Part shown: positions 60,922-64,000 of the stretch, piece after piece | How positions within the stretch are numbered: position 1 is the stretch's first letter | Layout: each line of letters begins with the position of its first letter | The notes under the pieces: model-generated | What the model was told of the DNA's origin: nothing | What the model saw: the letters and a program-made list of their open reading frames with translations, nothing else | Databases searched by the model: none | Assembly: GCF_000763575.1 (NCBI RefSeq) | Contig: NZ_CP009170.1 | Span: 1,141,501-1,205,500 of the forward strand | Source of the DNA: Thermoanaerobacter kivui | GTDB taxonomy: Bacteria; Bacillota; Thermoanaerobacteria; Thermoanaerobacterales; Thermoanaerobacteraceae | DNA: 64,000 nt | Reading direction: 5' to 3' | Position numbers and translations under genes: made by a program

Positions 60922-61768
60922 TTTAATAAAAAGAATACAGGATAATTATGCAAAGTTAAGCAAAAGTCAAAAGATAATAGCAGAATACATTATAAACCAC
61001 TACGATAAAGCTGCTTTTATGACGGCAGCAAAACTTGGTGCTAACATTAATATAAGCGAATCAACAGTTGTGAGATTTGCGAACACTTTAGGATATAATG
61101 GATATCCAGAACTTCAAAGTGCCCTGCAAGAGCTTATAAAAAATAAACTTACCACTGTTCAAAGGCTGGAAATGACAGAAGAAACAGATGAAATTGCGAT
61201 ATTGAACAATGTTTTAAAATCTGATATAGAAAACATAAAAGAAACTCTCACTGAAATAAACAAAGAAACTTTTAAAAAGGTAGTATCTGACATTTTTGAA
61301 GCAAAAAAGATTTATATAATAGGTTCAAGAAGTTCTATAGCTATTGCTGAATACTTGGGATTTTATTTAAACTTGATTCTTGAAAATGTATCAGTCGTAA
61401 AACCAGGTATATCAGACGTGTTTGAACAAATACTGCGGGTTTGTGAAAAAGATTTAGTAATTGGAATTGGTTTTCCACGTTATTCAAAGAGGACTTTGGA
61501 AGTTTTAAAATATGCAAAATCTCAAAACGCAAAAATTGTCACAATAACGGACAGCCTTATTTCCCCATTGACTTCCGTTGCTGATGAAATATTGATTGCT
61601 AAGAGTAACATGGCTTCTTTTGTAGATTCACTAGTAGCACCTCTTAGCCTTGTTAATGCCCTTATTGTAGCTGTAGGGTTGAAGGAAAAAGATAAAATAG
61701 CAGAAACATTTGAAAAGCTAGAGAGCATTTGGGATGAATACGGCGTGTATTTATCAAAATTATCTTAA
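60905..61768 (+). CDS. RpiR-family transcriptional regulator
   Basis: 287 residues. The N-terminal RpiR helix-turn-helix (KLSKSQKIIAEYIINHYDKAAFMTAAKLGANINISESTVVRFANTLGYNGYPELQSAL) is followed by a SIS sugar-binding domain (IYIIGSRSSIAIAEYLGFYLN, DLVIGIGFPRYSKRTLEVLKYA, IVTITDSLISPL). Such regulators sense phosphosugars and usually control neighbouring sugar genes; none is left here. The ATG follows GAGGGGTG, within the tail of the korC remnant. Confidence 0.9.
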   Translation: MSKTDDLIKRIQDNYAKLSKSQKIIAEYIINHYDKAAFMTAAKLGANINISESTVVRFANTLGYNGYPELQSALQELIKNKLTTVQRLEMTEETDEIAILNNVLKSDIENIKETLTEINKETFKKVVSDIFEAKKIYIIGSRSSIAIAEYLGFYLNLILENVSVVKPGISDVFEQILRVCEKDLVIGIGFPRYSKRTLEVLKYAKSQNAKIVTITDSLISPLTSVADEILIAKSNMASFVDSLVAPLSLVNALIVAVGLKEKDKIAETFEKLESIWDEYGVYLSKLS

Positions 61769-61817
61769 AAAATGTTATTTTTTTTGAAGAATTATCAAAA
61801 AATTTGTAGAAGTATAT

Positions 61818-61973
61818 ATGAAGAGGTCATCGATTGATGGATCAATAAAAGTGGTGTTCAAAGGATACCAGGCTCAACACAACGATGCTATATATAGGAC
61901 CTACAAAATGTACAGCCCTGCTGTCATTACTGGAAAGCCTCTGATATACGGTATTTATAAAGGGCTTCATTGA
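61818..61973 (+). other. Small open frame of 51 residues, possible gene fragment
   Basis: ATG 61818 opens KRSSIDGSIKVVFKGYQAQH, then NDAIYRTYKMYSPAVITGKP and LIYGIYKGLH before a stop at 61971. The composition is protein-like and it has no upstream ribosome site of note. I do not recognise it. It may be the C-terminal remnant of a larger gene lost when neighbouring DNA was deleted. The stop lies inside a terminator hairpin. Confidence 0.35.
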
Positions 61974-61985
61974 AGACCTTTTTTA
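61959..61985 (+). terminator. Terminator before the arginase-like gene
   Basis: AAAGGGCTTC (61959-61968) pairs with GAAGACCTTT (61972-61981) with one mismatch, followed by a T run (TTTTTT). Confidence 0.75.
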
Positions 61986-62038
61986 TGTGGTAAAATATAT
62001 AAAAAGTTTTTAAGAAAAGCGAGGATGGGGTGTCCTGT

Positions 62039-62746
62039 ATGATGCGCAGTCTGTTGACTGTGGATTGGGATTATTTCATACCCTCCAAAAGAGAATGGAT
62101 GGCTTCTTACGCTGAAAACGAAAAAAACATGACACAGCTCTGGTATAAAAGGTATATAAAAAGCGCTTTGGTAAGAGAAAATTTAGAAGAAACAATAAAA
62201 GTAGGGCCAATAGCGAAGGATTTTTGGAACAAAGTAAAAAAGCACTTCACATTTGCAAAAAACGTCAAAATATTTGTATCTGAGTCTCATAAGGTTGGAT
62301 ATTATCTTGCAAAAAATTTTAACTGTGTTGAAGTATATTCTTTTGACGCCCACGCTGACTTGGGATATGGAGGTTTTTCTTCTTTGGATTTTGAACTTAA
62401 CTGTGCCAATTGGCTTGGCAAACTTTTAAGAGAAGACATAATAAAGAAAGCTAATATAATCTACAGTCCATATACTTTTGAAAAACCTTCGGATTTTGAA
62501 TACATTAACAAGGCGTATTGGGTAAGTTACTACACAAGCATTGAAAGTTTACCTCAAGATATTTTTATAGAAGTCATTCACATCTGCAGGTCAGGCATAT
62601 GGACACCACCTTGGCTTGATGGCAAGTTTGAAAAATTTGTGATAGAATTAGGACTACCTTTCCGCAAGGTTGGCATAAAGGAAAGAGAATGGAATATTTC
62701 AAAACTTTCTTATTCGGACCAAATTTTTTACCTCAATTTTGCATAA
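62039..62746 (+). CDS. Uncharacterised protein with arginase-like motifs
   Basis: 235 residues from ATG 62039 (62042 is also ATG), after GGATGGGG. VDWDYFIP near the N-terminus and VYSFDAHADLGYGGF near residue 100 resemble the Asp/His metal sites of ureohydrolases. A Cys-rich, GGDHS-like part is not seen; SESHKVGYYLA stands instead. The order of motifs is unlike true arginases, so the fold is only suggested. No functional assignment. Confidence 0.7.
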   Translation: MMRSLLTVDWDYFIPSKREWMASYAENEKNMTQLWYKRYIKSALVRENLEETIKVGPIAKDFWNKVKKHFTFAKNVKIFVSESHKVGYYLAKNFNCVEVYSFDAHADLGYGGFSSLDFELNCANWLGKLLREDIIKKANIIYSPYTFEKPSDFEYINKAYWVSYYTSIESLPQDIFIEVIHICRSGIWTPPWLDGKFEKFVIELGLPFRKVGIKEREWNISKLSYSDQIFYLNFA

Positions 62747-62765
62747 AAGTTTAAGGAGGAATTAT

Positions 62766-63386
62766 ATGACAACACGCCTTTATATAGCGCGACACGGACA
62801 ATCGGAGTGGAACCTAGAAAATAAAATTCAGGGAATACAAGATACAAATTTAACAGAAACAGGTATAAGACAGGCGCAATTGTTAGCCAAACGGTTAAAG
62901 AGTGAAAAAATAGATTGTATATATTCCAGTGATTTGAAAAGAGCGCATGAAACGGCGCAAATAATTGCACAAGAGTTTGGACTTGAAGTTAAGAAAATTC
63001 CTGAGCTTAGAGAGATGTCTTTTGGCGTCTGGGAAGGACTCACTGCTGAAGAAATAAATAAATTGTATAAAGAAATATATCAGTTGTGGCGTATAAATCC
63101 AGATAAAGCCGTTATAGAAAAAGCAGAAACTTTAAAAGAAGTTCAAAAAAGAATTTTAATAGAAACTTACAACATAATTGAAGAAAACCGCGGGAAAAAT
63201 ATTTTGATAGTTTCCCATGGCACTTCGATAAAAGCATTAATTTTAGGTATTTTAGGTATAGATTTGAGTTTTTATCCTAAAATAAGACTTGACAACACTT
63301 CTCTTAACATAATAGACATTAAAGAGGACGGAAAAGCCGTTTTGGTATTACTAAACGATACTTGTCATTTAAGGAGCGATGTATAG
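62766..63386 (+). CDS. Histidine phosphatase family protein
   Basis: 206 residues from ATG 62766 after AAGGAGG. The catalytic motif YIARHGQSEWN with the phospho-histidine, then SDLKRAHETAQII, the acid/base ELREMSFGVWEG, and the second histidine in ILIVSHGTSIKAL. Related to phosphoglycerate mutase and CobC alpha-ribazole phosphatase; the substrate cannot be read from the sequence. Confidence 0.9.
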   Translation: MTTRLYIARHGQSEWNLENKIQGIQDTNLTETGIRQAQLLAKRLKSEKIDCIYSSDLKRAHETAQIIAQEFGLEVKKIPELREMSFGVWEGLTAEEINKLYKEIYQLWRINPDKAVIEKAETLKEVQKRILIETYNIIEENRGKNILIVSHGTSIKALILGILGIDLSFYPKIRLDNTSLNIIDIKEDGKAVLVLLNDTCHLRSDV

Positions 63387-63391
63387 ACAAA

Positions 63392-64000
63392 ATGAAAAAA
63401 GTATTTGTAATAGGCGGCGGAGCAGCTGGAATGATGGCAGCATTATCTGCGGCAATGAAGGGGAAAGATGTAAGCATATTTGAAAGAAATAATATTTTAG
63501 GTAAGAAATTATTGGTTACAGGTAATGGAAGGTGCAACATAACCAACTTTGCTGATAAAGAAGAATTTTTTGAGAATGTTCCAGGTAATAGTAAGTTTTT
63601 GTACAGTGCTTTTAGCAAATTCTCCAACAAGGATTTAATAGAATTTTTAAATGCTTACGGTCTTAAAACAAAAGTAGAAATGGGGTTGAGGGTTTTCCCT
63701 GTATCTGACAAATCCGTCGAAGTGAGAGATTTTTTTGTTAATATGCTTAATAAATATCATGTGAAAATTAATTATAACTCCAGAGTAAGTGATATAAAAG
63801 TGGAAAATGGGTGTGTAAAAGGGATAGTTGTAAATGAGAAATTTCTTAGTTGTGATAGGGTGATATTAGCCACAGGAGGTCTGTCCTATCCTACTACAGG
63901 ATGTACAGGAGACGGGTATGAAATTGCAAGAAAGTTGGGCCATACCATTATCGAGCCTTTTCCTTCTTTAGTGCCAATGGTAACTGAGGAGGATGTAAAA
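63392..64000 (+). CDS. NAD(P)/FAD-dependent oxidoreductase, HI0933/BaiN family (partial)
   Basis: 203 residues to the window edge, 3' end missing. N-terminal FAD motif VFVIGGGAAGMMAALSAA, then LGKKLLVTGNGRCNITN, the hallmark of the HI0933 family, and VILATGGLSYPTTGCTGDGY. The length of full members is about 400. A dehydrogenase of unknown substrate; some relatives reduce bile-acid intermediates. Begins 5 bases after the phosphatase gene. Confidence 0.9.
   Translation, partial: MKKVFVIGGGAAGMMAALSAAMKGKDVSIFERNNILGKKLLVTGNGRCNITNFADKEEFFENVPGNSKFLYSAFSKFSNKDLIEFLNAYGLKTKVEMGLRVFPVSDKSVEVRDFFVNMLNKYHVKINYNSRVSDIKVENGCVKGIVVNEKFLSCDRVILATGGLSYPTTGCTGDGYEIARKLGHTIIEPFPSLVPMVTEEDVK

Noticed and set aside
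1-64000. CRISPR arrays, tRNA or rRNA genes, prophage
   Set aside because: No spaced direct repeats, no cloverleaf with TTC-type loops and no phage structural genes were seen.

Overview
The window is about 34% GC by eye, densely coded and mostly on the + strand. It carries a full set of clostridial sporulation genes (spoIIIAA-AH, spo0A, spoIVB, spoIIM, spoIIA, spoVAC-AD-AE, ytfJ), Gram-positive type IV pilus genes, an OLE RNA and several insertion-sequence relics. Together these point to a thermophilic, anaerobic, spore-forming Firmicute of the Thermoanaerobacter/Caldanaerobacter group. That assignment rests on gene order and remembered family sequences, not on a search.

Layout. 1-3.3 kb: end of a type IV pilus operon (prepilin-like proteins, a ComFB-like protein, PilM, PilN, PilO). 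3.3-9.7 kb: shikimate and proline genes (aroK, proB, proA, aroQ), a peptidase, EF-P and an acidic zinc-ribbon protein, closed by a terminator. 9.8-14.8 kb: the complete spoIIIA operon. 14.9-19.2 kb: asp23/amaP/DUF2273, nusB, a folD with its catalytic domain deleted, xseA, xseB and ispA. 19.3-26.4 kb: an OLE non-coding RNA with its own promoter, its membrane partner OapA, dxs, tlyA, nadK, argR and recN. 26.4-28.7 kb: spoIVB and spo0A. 28.7-32.4 kb: a deleted ISLre2-like element, steA, and a decayed IS607/TnpB element lying between steA and steB. 32.4-40.7 kb: envelope genes, a candidate antisense mciZ beside nudF, an endonuclease Q-like gene, spoIIM, a XerD homologue lacking almost all catalytic residues, and dacF. 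40.7-44.7 kb: the spoIIA operon, a membrane-anchored dodecin-like protein, and spoVA genes. 44.7-54.9 kb: cca-like gene, M50 protease, scpA/scpB, DUF1002, DUF2953/ytfJ, an IS110 relic, dacB, a two-gene flavin/iron-sulfur module and rluB. 54.9-64 kb: a frameshifted acetyltransferase, speE/speB, a carboxyltransferase, a LysM protein, surE, a wrecked 2-oxoacid:ferredoxin oxidoreductase operon, an RpiR regulator, proteins of unknown function, a phosphatase and a partial flavoprotein.

Three themes cut across the annotation. (1) Non-coding structure: the OLE RNA is closed by a perfect 14-bp end stem. Three sporulation or wall genes (spoIVB, spoIIM, dacF) have an upstream sequence complementary to their own ribosome-binding site. 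(2) Degenerate but retained proteins: the XerD homologue without its nucleophile, and a dodecin-like protein with a membrane anchor and no flavin-stacking Trp. (3) Internal-deletion decay: folD, the kor operon, IS607 tnpA, ISLre2 and IS110 all keep their ends but have lost their middles. No tRNA, rRNA or CRISPR array was seen.
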